From Candidatus Symbiobacter sp. (GTDB taxonomy: Bacteria; Pseudomonadota; Alphaproteobacteria; Elsterales; Elsteraceae), in NCBI GenBank assembly GCA_030054015.1, contig JASGCR010000103.1, forward strand, positions 1-7,289: 7,289 nt of DNA. The letters are read 5' to 3'. Below are positions 1 to 6,850 of this stretch, piece after piece. The notes beneath the pieces were generated by a model. That model ran no database searches, was not told the origin of the DNA, and was given only the letters and a program-made list of their open reading frames with translations. Each line of letters starts with the position of its first letter. The stretch's first letter is position 1. Position numbers and translations under genes: made by a program.

Positions 1-68
1 CGAAATATCCGTGTTCCACGGATATTTCGGCGGGTAATGACGCTCTCTTTTTGACACTCTCTTTTTTT
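1..68. repeat. Modular palindromic repeat, copy 1 (left end cut by window edge)
   Basis: Positions 1-13 and 17-29 form a perfect 13-bp inverted repeat around a 3-nt loop (TTC), with arms containing AAATATCCGT and ACGGATATTT. It is followed by GCGGGTAATGACGCTC (30-45) and two pyrimidine-rich units ending in T-runs at 49-52 and 62-68. Read on the minus strand, the flank is two A-rich GAGAGYGTC-type units running into ATTACCC, as in the copies at 2750-2825 and 7057-7289. The window begins exactly at the inner palindrome, so the matching CATTACCCGC arm should lie just upstream. The element separates gyrB from whatever precedes it; in many alphaproteobacteria that would be recF, which is not visible here. 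Confidence 0.8.
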
Positions 69-123
69 AATATTGAGGGGTGGTCAGCTTAGGCCATAAA
101 ATCTACCTTTTGAACGAAGATTC

Positions 124-132
124 TGCTATGAT
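124..132 (+). promoter_or_regulatory. Candidate extended -10 promoter of gyrB
   Basis: TGC followed by TATGAT (127-132) matches an extended -10 element (TGn then a TATAAT-like hexamer). Transcription would start near 139, giving a leader of about 32 nt before the gyrB ATG. No good -35 hexamer lies 16-18 nt upstream; TTGAAC at 110-115 is too close. This is inferred from sequence only, and the first repeat ends 55 bp upstream. Confidence 0.4.
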
Positions 133-170
133 TAAGACCCCGCTATCCTTGTCATAACATCGAGAAAATA

Positions 171-2702
171 ATGACCCCGTCAGACCAAAATACCACCAAT
201 AATAACGCCAATAATAACGCCAATAACAACAGCTCTCAGGCCTCGGCAGATGGGGCATCCGCACCGCCCCCAATTTCTGAATATAACGCCGATTCCATCA
301 CCGTCTTGCGGGGATTGGATGGGGTGCGCAAAAACCCGGGCATGTATATTGGCGACACCGATGACGGGTCAGGCCTGCACCACATGGTCTATGAAGTCGT
401 CGATAATGCGATTGACGAGGCTTTGGGCGGCCATTGCGACCTTATCGATGTGGTTCTCAACAAAGATGGCTCCGCCACCATCCGCGATAATGGCCGCGGC
501 ATCCCGGTCGATCTCCACGAAGAAGAAGGCGTGTCGGCTGCCGAAGTCATCATGACCCAACTTCACGCCGGCGGTAAATTCAACAAGAATTCATACAAAG
601 TATCGGGCGGTTTGCACGGTTTGGGCGTGTCGGTGGTGAATGCCCTGTCGCGCCATTTGGAACTGCGCATTTGGCGCAACGACACCGAATATTTTTTGCG
701 CTTCAAAGATGGCGTGGCTGAGGCTCCGTTACGACCCGTAGGCCCCGCCCCTGGCAAAAAAGGTACCGAGGTGACATTTTTGCCCTCGCCACAAACTTTT
801 TCGATTGTCGAATTTGATGCCACCACCATCGAAAACAAACTACGCGAATTGGCTTATTTGAACAGTGGCATCCGCTTGGTTTTGACCGATGCCCGCCCGC
901 CAGTCGCCAAAGTCACGGATCTCTGTTTCGAGGGCGGATTGAAACGTTATGTCCAGGATTTGGATGCGTCCAAAACCGTGCTGCATGACGGGCCAGTGTT
1001 TATTAATGGCGAACGCGAGGGCATTTCCCTGGAAATCGCCCTGGAATGGACGGATTCGTATCATGAAACCGTGCGGTGTTTCACCAACAACATCCCGCAA
1101 AAAGACGGCGGCACCCATTTGGCGGGATTCCGCGCCGCCCTCACCCGCACCATCAATAATTACGGCGATGAATCCGGCCTGGCGAAGAAAGAGAAAATCC
1201 AATTAACCGGCGATGATGCCCGCACCGGTTTGACCGCCATTCTCTCGGTCAAAGTGCCGCATCCCAAATTTTCGTCGCAAACCAAGGACAAATTAGTCTC
1301 GTCCGAAGTCCGCCCGATTGTCGAAAACATCGTCGCCGAAAAATTATATCAATGGTTGGAAGAACATCCCGCCGATGCCAAATCCGTCATGGCCAAAGTG
1401 TTCGAGACCGCCCGCGAACGCGAAGCCGTACGCAAACAACGCGAATTGATCCGCCGCAAGGGGGCGTTGGACATGGCCAGCCTGCCGGGCAAATTGGCGG
1501 ATTGCCAAGAACGCGATCCCGCTTTGGCGGAATTATTCATCGTCGAGGGGGATTCGGCAGGTGGCTCAGCCAAACAGGGACGCAACCGCGCCTTCCAGGC
1601 GATTTTGCCCTTGCGCGGCAAAATTTTGAATGTCGAACGATCACGCATGGATAAAATGTTGGGTTCCGAGCAAATCGGCACCTTGATCAAAGCCCTCGGC
1701 ACCGGCATTGGCGAGGGCGAGGGCGGCTTTGAAGTCAGCAAAACCCGTTACCACAAAATCATCATTATGACCGATGCCGATGTCGATGGCAGCCATATCC
1801 GCACCTTATTGCTGACGTTTTTTTATCGGCAAATGCCGCAATTGATCGAATCGGGATTTTTATATATTGCCCAGCCGCCGCTATTCCGCGTCGCGCGCGG
1901 GAAATCGTCGCGGTATTTGAAAGACGAACGGGCTTTGGATCGTTATCTGATCGATCATGGGGTCGAAGATGCCGCCTTTATCAGCGCGGCGGGGGAGCGG
2001 CGGGTTGGCCCCGACCTCGCTCAATTGATCGAGAAAATGCAGAAATTATCCACCAGCGTCGCCGCCATGCAAAGACGGGTCGGTTCGGTGATTGCGGCGG
2101 AACAAGCCGCCATTGGCGGGTTGTTGGGGTTGATTGCCTGGCCTGGGGCGGAAGCACGGGCGGATTTGGCGGCGACCTGGGCCGAACGCATGAATGTGAT
2201 TTCCCGCCTCGACACGCTTAAATATGGTCTGCCAAGTTGGGCCGCGGCGGTCAAAACCCAGGGCCAAAATATTATGATCGAACGGCGCGGGCGCGGCGTG
2301 TTCGACCAGGCCGTGATCGAAGAATCGCTGCCTTCGGGCATCGAATCCCGCCAAGTGGTCGAATGGGGGGCCGAGATTTTCCCATTATTCACCGCCCCGG
2401 CGCGGTTGGTGGTCAAAGACAAATCTGAGCCTGTCGTCGGCCCCACCGATGTGGTGGAGTTGATCATGAATGTGGCCCGCAAGGGCTTGACCGTGCAACG
2501 CTATAAAGGGTTGGGGGAAATGAATGCCGACCAATTATGGGAGACGACTTTAGACCCCAATATGCGGTCATTGCTTCAGGTACGCGTCCACCATGCCGAC
2601 GAAGCCGAGCGGCTGTTTTCTATGTTGATGGGCGAGCCGGTCGAACCCCGCCGCAATTTCATCCAAGAAAATGCGTTAAATGTGGCGAATTTGGATGTGT
2701 GA
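171..2702 (+). CDS. gyrB: DNA gyrase subunit B
   Basis: The 843-residue protein is the ATPase subunit of DNA gyrase (with GyrA), which introduces negative supercoils in the cytoplasm. The GHKL ATPase domain spans about residues 42-260: VYEVVDNA holds the catalytic-type Glu75 and Asn79, DNGRGIP starts at Asp106, and GGLHGLG is at 146-152. The transducer domain follows, with QTK at 370-372 as the phosphate-contacting lysine loop. The TOPRIM domain has VEGDSAGG (Glu459) and DADVDG (Asp535, Asp537, Asp539). QRYKGLGEM (776-784) and the RRNFIQENA tail are typical of full-length GyrB. Residues 1-40 are a low-complexity Asn-rich extension absent from E. coli GyrB. The ATG at 171 is chosen because no in-frame ATG lies between it and the conserved core. 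The Shine-Dalgarno is weak (GAG at 162-164). It is transcribed convergently with the HigBA pair. Confidence 0.98.
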   Translation: MTPSDQNTTNNNANNNANNNSSQASADGASAPPPISEYNADSITVLRGLDGVRKNPGMYIGDTDDGSGLHHMVYEVVDNAIDEALGGHCDLIDVVLNKDGSATIRDNGRGIPVDLHEEEGVSAAEVIMTQLHAGGKFNKNSYKVSGGLHGLGVSVVNALSRHLELRIWRNDTEYFLRFKDGVAEAPLRPVGPAPGKKGTEVTFLPSPQTFSIVEFDATTIENKLRELAYLNSGIRLVLTDARPPVAKVTDLCFEGGLKRYVQDLDASKTVLHDGPVFINGEREGISLEIALEWTDSYHETVRCFTNNIPQKDGGTHLAGFRAALTRTINNYGDESGLAKKEKIQLTGDDARTGLTAILSVKVPHPKFSSQTKDKLVSSEVRPIVENIVAEKLYQWLEEHPADAKSVMAKVFETAREREAVRKQRELIRRKGALDMASLPGKLADCQERDPALAELFIVEGDSAGGSAKQGRNRAFQAILPLRGKILNVERSRMDKMLGSEQIGTLIKALGTGIGEGEGGFEVSKTRYHKIIIMTDADVDGSHIRTLLLTFFYRQMPQLIESGFLYIAQPPLFRVARGKSSRYLKDERALDRYLIDHGVEDAAFISAAGERRVGPDLAQLIEKMQKLSTSVAAMQRRVGSVIAAEQAAIGGLLGLIAWPGAEARADLAATWAERMNVISRLDTLKYGLPSWAAAVKTQGQNIMIERRGRGVFDQAVIEESLPSGIESRQVVEWGAEIFPLFTAPARLVVKDKSEPVVGPTDVVELIMNVARKGLTVQRYKGLGEMNADQLWETTLDPNMRSLLQVRVHHADEAERLFSMLMGEPVEPRRNFIQENALNVANLDV
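198..233 (+). repeat. 12-bp tandem repeat encoding Asn-Asn-Asn-Ala/Ser in gyrB
   Basis: Two exact units of AATAATAACGCC (198-209, 210-221) are followed by a degenerate third (AATAACAACAGC, 222-233). They encode NNNA-NNNA-NNNS near the GyrB N-terminus, ahead of the conserved ATPase core. Because the unit is a multiple of three, unit gain or loss by slippage would keep the frame. Confidence 0.85.
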
Positions 2703-2749
2703 GGTTTTTTTAAGGTTCTAAGTCACCCGCCGCCACCGCCGCACGGACT

Positions 2750-2825
2750 AAAGAGCGTCAAAAAGATGGAACGTCATTACCCGCCGAACCGCTTGCCGTG
2801 CGGCGGGTAATGAGGGTCTTTTTGA
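2750..2825. repeat. Modular palindromic repeat, copy 2
   Basis: CATTACCCGCCG (2775-2786) and CGGCGGGTAATG (2801-2812) form a perfect 12-bp inverted repeat around a 14-nt core. An outer inverted pair, TCAAAAAGA (2758-2766) and TCTTTTTGA (2817-2825), continues the symmetry with unpaired spacers of 8 and 4 nt between the arms. The left flank carries AAAGAGCGTC (2750-2759) and an A-rich unit ending ACGTC; the right flank is one A-rich unit read in reverse. These are the boundaries and flanks of the copies at 1-68 and 7057-7289, but the core here is different: it contains CCGCTTGC, also found in the last hairpin of the window (7278-7285). Confidence 0.8.
2775..2823. terminator. Probable bidirectional terminator between gyrB and the HigA-like gene
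   Basis: The 12-bp GC-rich stem of repeat copy 2 lies between two convergent genes, 72 bp past the gyrB stop and 16 bp past the HigA-like stop. Plus-strand transcripts meet TCTTTTTG (2817-2824) shortly after the stem; minus-strand transcripts meet TCTTTTT after an 8-nt spacer. The 14-nt loop and the gap before the U-run make it non-canonical, so the function is inferred from placement and symmetry. Confidence 0.45.
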
Positions 2826-2828
2826 TTG

Positions 2829-3023
2829 TTACTTCGGACTAACGCCATCACCAAAAGTAAAATTTCGCCCTTCGTAATCGGCAATCTGATCGGCCAGGCT
2901 ATTTAATTCCGCACCATTGCGGCTGTTCTTTTCCGCATCCATCAAAGCGAAAGCGCGATCCAGGGCCAACGCATAGTCTTCGGCGCTAGAAATTTGGGGG
3001 GTTAAAAGAACATTATCCATCAT
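2829..3023 (-). CDS. HigA-like antitoxin, N-terminal half only (DNA-binding domain absent)
   Basis: This 64-residue protein directly follows the HigB-type toxin, with ATG at 3023 overlapping the toxin end by 11 bp. AAGG (3030-3033 on the minus strand) sits 6 nt upstream of that ATG, and translation is probably coupled to the toxin. The stretch ISSAEDYALALDRAFALMDA followed by ELNSLADQIADYEG resembles, from memory, the N-terminal region of HigA antitoxins: an (S/T)-E-x-D-Y-x-x-A-L start and an E-L-x-x-L-x-x-x-I-x-x-Y-E segment. Full-length HigA normally continues with a helix-turn-helix domain. Here the protein stops after GVSPK and repeat copy 2 starts 3 bp beyond. In E. coli-type HigA the N-terminal part is associated with dimerisation and toxin binding, so neutralisation may survive while autoregulation is lost. 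This is inference; it could also be a naturally short antitoxin. Confidence 0.7.
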   Translation of the reverse strand: MMDNVLLTPQISSAEDYALALDRAFALMDAEKNSRNGAELNSLADQIADYEGRNFTFGDGVSPK

Positions 3024-3318
3024 AGCGAACCTTTTCAGCGTCTATTTTATCATAATCGGCGTGGGTTCCGATCCAAATGATAAAAATAATTCCATAATCA
3101 AAATTGACCTTGACGATCAGGCGGTATTCATTGCCTTTGATGTTGAATACTATCCGGTTCCCACCAATAAAACTTGCGGCGCGAAAATCATTTTTCACAT
3201 CGTTTGGGTTTTGCCAATTTTTGGTCAACACGGTTCGGTACCAAACAAGCAACGGTTCGCGCACACTCGGGTGCTTGAGCGAAAAATCTGTCAAGGTCCT
3301 TTTCGCTATGATTCTCAT
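3013..3318 (-). CDS. higB: HigB-family toxin (RelE superfamily mRNA interferase)
   Basis: HigB toxins are small ribosome-dependent endoribonucleases that cleave mRNA during translation. The 101-residue product shows the family pattern: MRIIAKRTLTDF at the start, HPSVREPLLVWY (16-27), VKNDF (41-45), VFNIKGNEYRLIV (57-69) and GTHADYDKID (84-93). The open frame extends 8 codons further to a TTG at 3342, but ATG at 3318 is preferred because family members start at MRII-type sequences. A weak AAGG lies 11 nt upstream of that ATG. Toxin-first gene order and overlap with the antitoxin are characteristic of higBA. One oddity is Ile81 (FIIWIGTH), where homologues such as E. coli K-12 HigB have Arg (YIREVMTH). 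With the shortened antitoxin this suggests a weakened or decaying system. No clear promoter was found in the 171 bp upstream (3319-3489). Confidence 0.88.
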   Translation of the reverse strand: MRIIAKRTLTDFSLKHPSVREPLLVWYRTVLTKNWQNPNDVKNDFRAASFIGGNRIVFNIKGNEYRLIVKVNFDYGIIFIIWIGTHADYDKIDAEKVRYDG

Positions 3319-3489
3319 AACATAATTTGCCTTAAGTTTCAACCAAGGGCGATTTTAATAAACCCGACACATCCTAAACGACACGCAGCAACCACCGCCG
3401 CGAGGTCAGCGTTGTAATTCATGGGGGTGGCACGCATGACATGCAAACCCGGCTTCAGCCATGTCCACATGCCAATAAATCGACATCAA

Positions 3490-4026
3490 TCAATCTTTAT
3501 GGCGTTGTTTTTCTTGCCCGTGATTGATCTTCTCCATCCACGCCATCATCAGGGCGGAAAGCATAAAGATCATATGGATGCCGACCAGCCAGGCCAGTTT
3601 CTCGCTGCTCCAATGTTCTAAATCCATAAAGGCCTCAAGCACATGAATGGCAGAAATCGCCACAATCGATGCCATTAACTTCAGTTTTAAGTCGCTGAAG
3701 GTGATCGAGCCCATCCAGTCGGGACGCTCGGCTTGATCGGAAAGGTCGATCTTGGAGATAAAATTTTCATAGCCCGAAAAAATCACCATCACCACCAGAT
3801 TGCCGGTCAAGGACATGTCAATCATGGCAATCGCAACCAGAATCGCCTCGGTCTGCGACATGGTCATTATATGGGGAAGATTGTGATAGAGCGTAATCGA
3901 AAACTGCACCATCAGGCCTATCAAGGCCAAGACCAGTCCCAAATAAAAAGGTACCAACAACCATCGGCTGGTGAAAATTATCTTTTCGATAGATTTCTCG
4001 ACCGGTGCCATTTTTTTGCGTATCAT
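3490..4026 (-). CDS. yqhA: YqhA/UPF0114 family inner-membrane protein
   Basis: The 178-residue protein resembles E. coli YqhA (UPF0114), an integral membrane family without an assigned biochemical function. Shared segments are SRWLLVPFYLGL (20-31), a polar loop into ILVAIAMIDMSLTGNLVVMV (62-81), the signature FSGYENF (83-89) and ASIVAISAIHVLEAFMD (119-135). Four hydrophobic helices are visible at about 23-45, 60-84, 117-136 and 143-165; the C-terminal tail is hydrophilic and basic. The ATG at 4026 has a well-placed AGGA (4034-4037, minus strand) 7 nt upstream, which favours it over Met6. It lies 98 bp downstream of the dehydrogenase gene on the same strand and may be cotranscribed. No clear terminator follows the stop. 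Confidence 0.9.
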   Translation of the reverse strand: MIRKKMAPVEKSIEKIIFTSRWLLVPFYLGLVLALIGLMVQFSITLYHNLPHIMTMSQTEAILVAIAMIDMSLTGNLVVMVIFSGYENFISKIDLSDQAERPDWMGSITFSDLKLKLMASIVAISAIHVLEAFMDLEHWSSEKLAWLVGIHMIFMLSALMMAWMEKINHGQEKQRHKD

Positions 4027-4078
4027 TTTTTCGTCCTACAAAAGTGACAATGTACTCGTTCGTTCCCTCATGCGCGTC

Positions 4079-4106
4079 ATTTACCCACCCTTTCGGGTGG
4101 GCAAAT
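4079..4106 (-). promoter_or_regulatory. Intergenic hairpin between the dehydrogenase gene and yqhA
   Basis: Arms at 4079-4090 and 4095-4106 form a 12-bp stem closed by a GAAA (GNRA-type) tetraloop when transcribed from the minus strand. The only irregular pair is G-U on the minus transcript but A-C on the plus transcript, so the structure is more stable as minus-strand RNA, the direction of both neighbours. There is no T-run after it, so it is more likely a 3'-end-stabilising or processing hairpin, or a weak attenuator, than an intrinsic terminator. Confidence 0.55.
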
Positions 4107-4124
4107 TCCTCGCAACCGCTCACA

Positions 4125-6590
4125 TCACCCCCGCATTTTCTCGCCTTTGGGGTCATAAAGCGGCTCGGCGGTAATTTTGGCGGCGCATTTTTCGCCCAAA
4201 ATTTCCACTTCATAGCGGGCATTCACATCCACCGCGCCATGTTTTAAGTACCCAAACGCCACCGATTTTTTAACCTGGTGGGCATAGCCGCCGGATGTTA
4301 CCCATCCGACCACTTCGTTGCCCAGCCAAATCGGTTCATCGCCAATCACATCGGCATCTTTGGCTTCGACGGTAAAGACCTGCAGATATTGTTTGGCCCC
4401 GCCTGCTTTGCCGGCCCCGATTTCGCGGGCGCGGATCACCGCATCACGGCCAATAAATTCGGGTTTTTGCACGCTGACAAAGCGATCCAACGCGGCCTCG
4501 TCCGGGGTATAAATCGGGCGGTAATCGCGCGACCAAATTCCCCAAGATTTTTCAAGCCGCATCGAATTCAACGCGCGGCCCCCAAAATGCACCAAGCCCA
4601 TATCGGCCCCGCATTTCCACACCAAATCATAAAGCGGTTTCATGTATTCGGGCTTGACCCACATTTCAAAACCCATTTCCCCGGTAAAGGTAACGCGCCC
4701 CACCAAAGCCGGGAAATGACCGATATTCATGAAACGGAAGGACATAAACGACAGGGCCGTATTGGACACATCGATTTCGTCCCCGACCAGGCGTTGCAAC
4801 AAATCACGCGATTTGGGGCCGGCGATTTGCAAACCCTGCAGACCCAAATCCAATTGTTCGACCCTAACCCCCGGCACGGCGTGATGCTCGAACCACCGCA
4901 TGTGATATTGTTGGGCAATGCCGGAACCGAAAATATAGAATTCGCGGCCATTCAAATTGGCGAGGGTGAAATCGCCAATAATGCGGCCAAATTCATTGAG
5001 CATCGGGGTCAAGATCATGCGTCCCGCCTTGGGTACCCGATTGGCGAGCATGTGGTTCAACCAGGCCTCAGCCGCGCCTGGATTTTTCTTATCCTCGGTC
5101 ACCCGATATTTGGCAAAGTTAGAGATTTCCAACACCCCCACCCCGCTGCGCACCGCCGCGCATTCGGCTCCGACATGTTTGAAATCGTTGGAACGGCGGA
5201 AACTGAACACATCCTCGGCTTTCTCGCCCTTGGGGGCAAACCACAGTGAATGTTCCAAGCCATAGGCATCGCCCATCACCGCCCCCGCCGATTTTAATTG
5301 GTCATAAATCGGGGTGGTTTTGTGCGGCCGCCCGACCGGTAATTCCTCGTTGGGGAAGCGAATGCGGAAACGACGCGCGTAATTTTCGCGTACTTTGGCG
5401 TTGGTATAATTAAGTGTCGCCCAATCGCCATAACGCGCCACATCCATGCCCCAAATATCATAGCCCGGGTCGCCATCGACCAACCAATTGGAAATCGCCA
5501 AGCCAACCCCGCCGCCTTGGCAGAATCCGGCCATCACGCCGCACGCCACCCAATAATTTTGCAGGCCGCGCACCGGGCCTACCAACGGATTGCCATCGGG
5601 GGCAAAGGTAAAGGGGCCATTAACGATGGTACGGATACCCGCCCGTTGGAAGGCCGGGAAATGTTGGGTAAAGCCGACTTCGAGCATCGGCGCAATCCGA
5701 TCCATGTCATGCGGCAATAATTCCCGATCAAAGGTCCAGGGCGCGGTTTTGGGCGACCAGGGGCGGCAATTCGGTTCATAGGTGCCGAGCAACATGCCCA
5801 TGCGTTCCTGGCGCAGATACATCTCGCCTTCGCAATCGAGCGCGACCGGAATTTCCTTGCCCATTGATTTATTGGCGTCGATCACTTCGGGCATGTCTTC
5901 GGTGATGATGTAATGATGCTCCATCGCCAAGACGGGCAATTCCAAGCCCGCCATGCGACCGACTTCGCGCGCCCACAACCCGCCGCAATTAATCACGATC
6001 TCGGCCTGGACGGTGCCTTGTTCGGTCACCACATCCCAGGTGCCATCGCTGCGTTGGTTGGTTTCGATCACGCGGTTGCGCAAACTCAGTTCCGCGCCTT
6101 TGACCTTGGCGGCCTTGCCATAGGCCTGTACGACACCTTCGGGGGCGATATAGCCTTCAAACGGATCATACAACGCCCCGACAAAATATTTTTCGTCAAT
6201 AAGCGGCATGACTTTTTTGGCTTCTGACGGGGAGATAATCTCAGTATCCATCCCCAAATAACGCCCGCGGCCATGGGCCAGGCGCAGCCAGTCCATCCGT
6301 TCCTTTGTCCCGGCCAAGACAATGCCGCCCGTCATGTGCAGCCCGACATCATGGCCGGATACTTCCTGGATTTCTTGGTAAAGATTCACCGTATATTTTT
6401 GCAATTGGGCAACATTGGGATCGCCATTCAACGTGTGAATCGCCCCCGCCGCGTGCCAGCTTGACCCCGCCGCCAATTCTTTGCGTTCAATGAGCAAGAC
6501 ATCTTTCCAGCCCCGTTTGGCTAAATGATACAACACCGATGTGCCGACCACACCGCCACCAATCACCACAACCCGCGCATGTTTTTGCAT
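4125..6590 (-). CDS. Dimethylglycine/sarcosine dehydrogenase-like FAD oxidoreductase with GcvT domain
   Basis: Family members oxidatively demethylate N-methylated glycines, pass the methyl carbon to tetrahydrofolate as 5,10-methylene-THF and send electrons to ETF or a similar acceptor. The 821-residue protein begins with an FAD-binding beta-alpha-beta fold (VVVIGGGVVGTS, 7-18) and has SSWHAAG (43-49); His46 aligns with the covalently flavinylated His of mammalian dimethylglycine dehydrogenase. The DAO domain runs to about 370 (NGPFTFAPDGNPLVGP, 324-339), then a middle domain to about 425. The GcvT folate domain spans about 430-720 (GPKSRDLLQRL 591-601, TGEMGFE 636-642, NSMRLEKSWG 675-684), ending in a GcvT C-terminal barrel (GWVTSGGYAHQVKKSVAFGYL region, 762-782). 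The segment LDCEGEMYLRQERMGMLLGTYE (251-272) is closest, from memory, to dimethylglycine dehydrogenase, but the substrate cannot be fixed by reading. The ATG at 6590 has AAGG 10 nt upstream. No signal peptide. Confidence 0.92.
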   Translation of the reverse strand: MQKHARVVVIGGGVVGTSVLYHLAKRGWKDVLLIERKELAAGSSWHAAGAIHTLNGDPNVAQLQKYTVNLYQEIQEVSGHDVGLHMTGGIVLAGTKERMDWLRLAHGRGRYLGMDTEIISPSEAKKVMPLIDEKYFVGALYDPFEGYIAPEGVVQAYGKAAKVKGAELSLRNRVIETNQRSDGTWDVVTEQGTVQAEIVINCGGLWAREVGRMAGLELPVLAMEHHYIITEDMPEVIDANKSMGKEIPVALDCEGEMYLRQERMGMLLGTYEPNCRPWSPKTAPWTFDRELLPHDMDRIAPMLEVGFTQHFPAFQRAGIRTIVNGPFTFAPDGNPLVGPVRGLQNYWVACGVMAGFCQGGGVGLAISNWLVDGDPGYDIWGMDVARYGDWATLNYTNAKVRENYARRFRIRFPNEELPVGRPHKTTPIYDQLKSAGAVMGDAYGLEHSLWFAPKGEKAEDVFSFRRSNDFKHVGAECAAVRSGVGVLEISNFAKYRVTEDKKNPGAAEAWLNHMLANRVPKAGRMILTPMLNEFGRIIGDFTLANLNGREFYIFGSGIAQQYHMRWFEHHAVPGVRVEQLDLGLQGLQIAGPKSRDLLQRLVGDEIDVSNTALSFMSFRFMNIGHFPALVGRVTFTGEMGFEMWVKPEYMKPLYDLVWKCGADMGLVHFGGRALNSMRLEKSWGIWSRDYRPIYTPDEAALDRFVSVQKPEFIGRDAVIRAREIGAGKAGGAKQYLQVFTVEAKDADVIGDEPIWLGNEVVGWVTSGGYAHQVKKSVAFGYLKHGAVDVNARYEVEILGEKCAAKITAEPLYDPKGEKMRG

Positions 6591-6611
6591 GTTTAATACA
6601 CCTTGTCACGA

Positions 6612-6628
6612 CGTTGAACGATTCAACG
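6612..6628. promoter_or_regulatory. Perfect 7-bp inverted repeat, candidate operator
   Basis: CGTTGAA (6612-6618), a 3-nt spacer CGA and TTCAACG (6622-6628) form a perfect dyad 21 bp upstream of the dehydrogenase start codon. Its size and spacing fit a dimeric helix-turn-helix repressor site. No regulator gene is present in the window, so the binding protein is unknown. It could also form a small hairpin in the leader RNA. Confidence 0.45.
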
Positions 6629-6671
6629 ACCATAAAATGTCACCAAGGGCCGCATATTACAACAGGATGAA

Positions 6672-6701
6672 TTTTTAGGGAAGATGCTCCGCTTAAAGCA
6701 A
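6672..6701 (-). promoter_or_regulatory. Weak candidate promoter for the dehydrogenase gene
   Basis: On the minus strand, TTGCTT (6696-6701) and TAAAAA (6672-6677) are separated by 18 nt, resembling sigma-70 -35 and -10 boxes. Transcription would begin near 6664, giving a leader of about 74 nt that includes the inverted repeat at 6612-6628. The match is imperfect and the region is AT-rich, so chance is a real alternative. Confidence 0.25.
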
Positions 6702-6840
6702 AATTAACTGTAAAAATAAGGACTTAGCTAAAATTCTGGGTCGTTTTTTGTTTGAATCATGATAAGATGATTGGGATGATGACGCGGCGATCTGAAAATT
6801 TTGCCACGCTGTCATCTTGGGTGTCATTTATTCTGAGAAT

Positions 6841-6846
6841 GGAGGG
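6841..6846 (+). promoter_or_regulatory. Strong Shine-Dalgarno that sets the start of the 60-residue ORF
   Basis: GGAGGG lies 4 nt before the ATG at 6851. It is the best Shine-Dalgarno match in front of any gene in the window. It favours 6851 over the in-frame TTG at 6752 and the in-frame ATG at 6839, which overlaps the Shine-Dalgarno itself. Confidence 0.65.
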
Positions 6847-6850
6847 TTAT

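Noticed and set aside
2703..2724. T-run just after the gyrB stop (2705-2711) considered as an intrinsic terminator.
   Set aside because: No GC-rich hairpin precedes the T-run outside the coding sequence; the stem at 2775-2812 is a better candidate.
3319..3342. Eight extra N-terminal codons of the HigB toxin starting at TTG 3342.
   Set aside because: HigB proteins begin at the MRII-type sequence, which matches ATG 3318.
3319..3489. Search for a gene, promoter or terminator between the toxin gene and yqhA.
   Set aside because: Only short 5-bp dyads such as CATGT/ACATG near 3460-3475 were seen; no convincing gene, terminator or promoter. An open plus-strand frame crossing into yqhA (3421-3621) looks like a shadow.
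4278..5249. Open plus-strand frame of 323 codons antisense to the dehydrogenase gene.
   Set aside because: It lies wholly inside a well-supported gene, the translation shows no recognisable domain and its composition looks like a shadow of the opposite-strand codon use.
6752..6850. Longer version of the small ORF starting at TTG 6752 (93 residues).
   Set aside because: The TTG has no Shine-Dalgarno, whereas ATG 6851 has GGAGGG 4 nt upstream.
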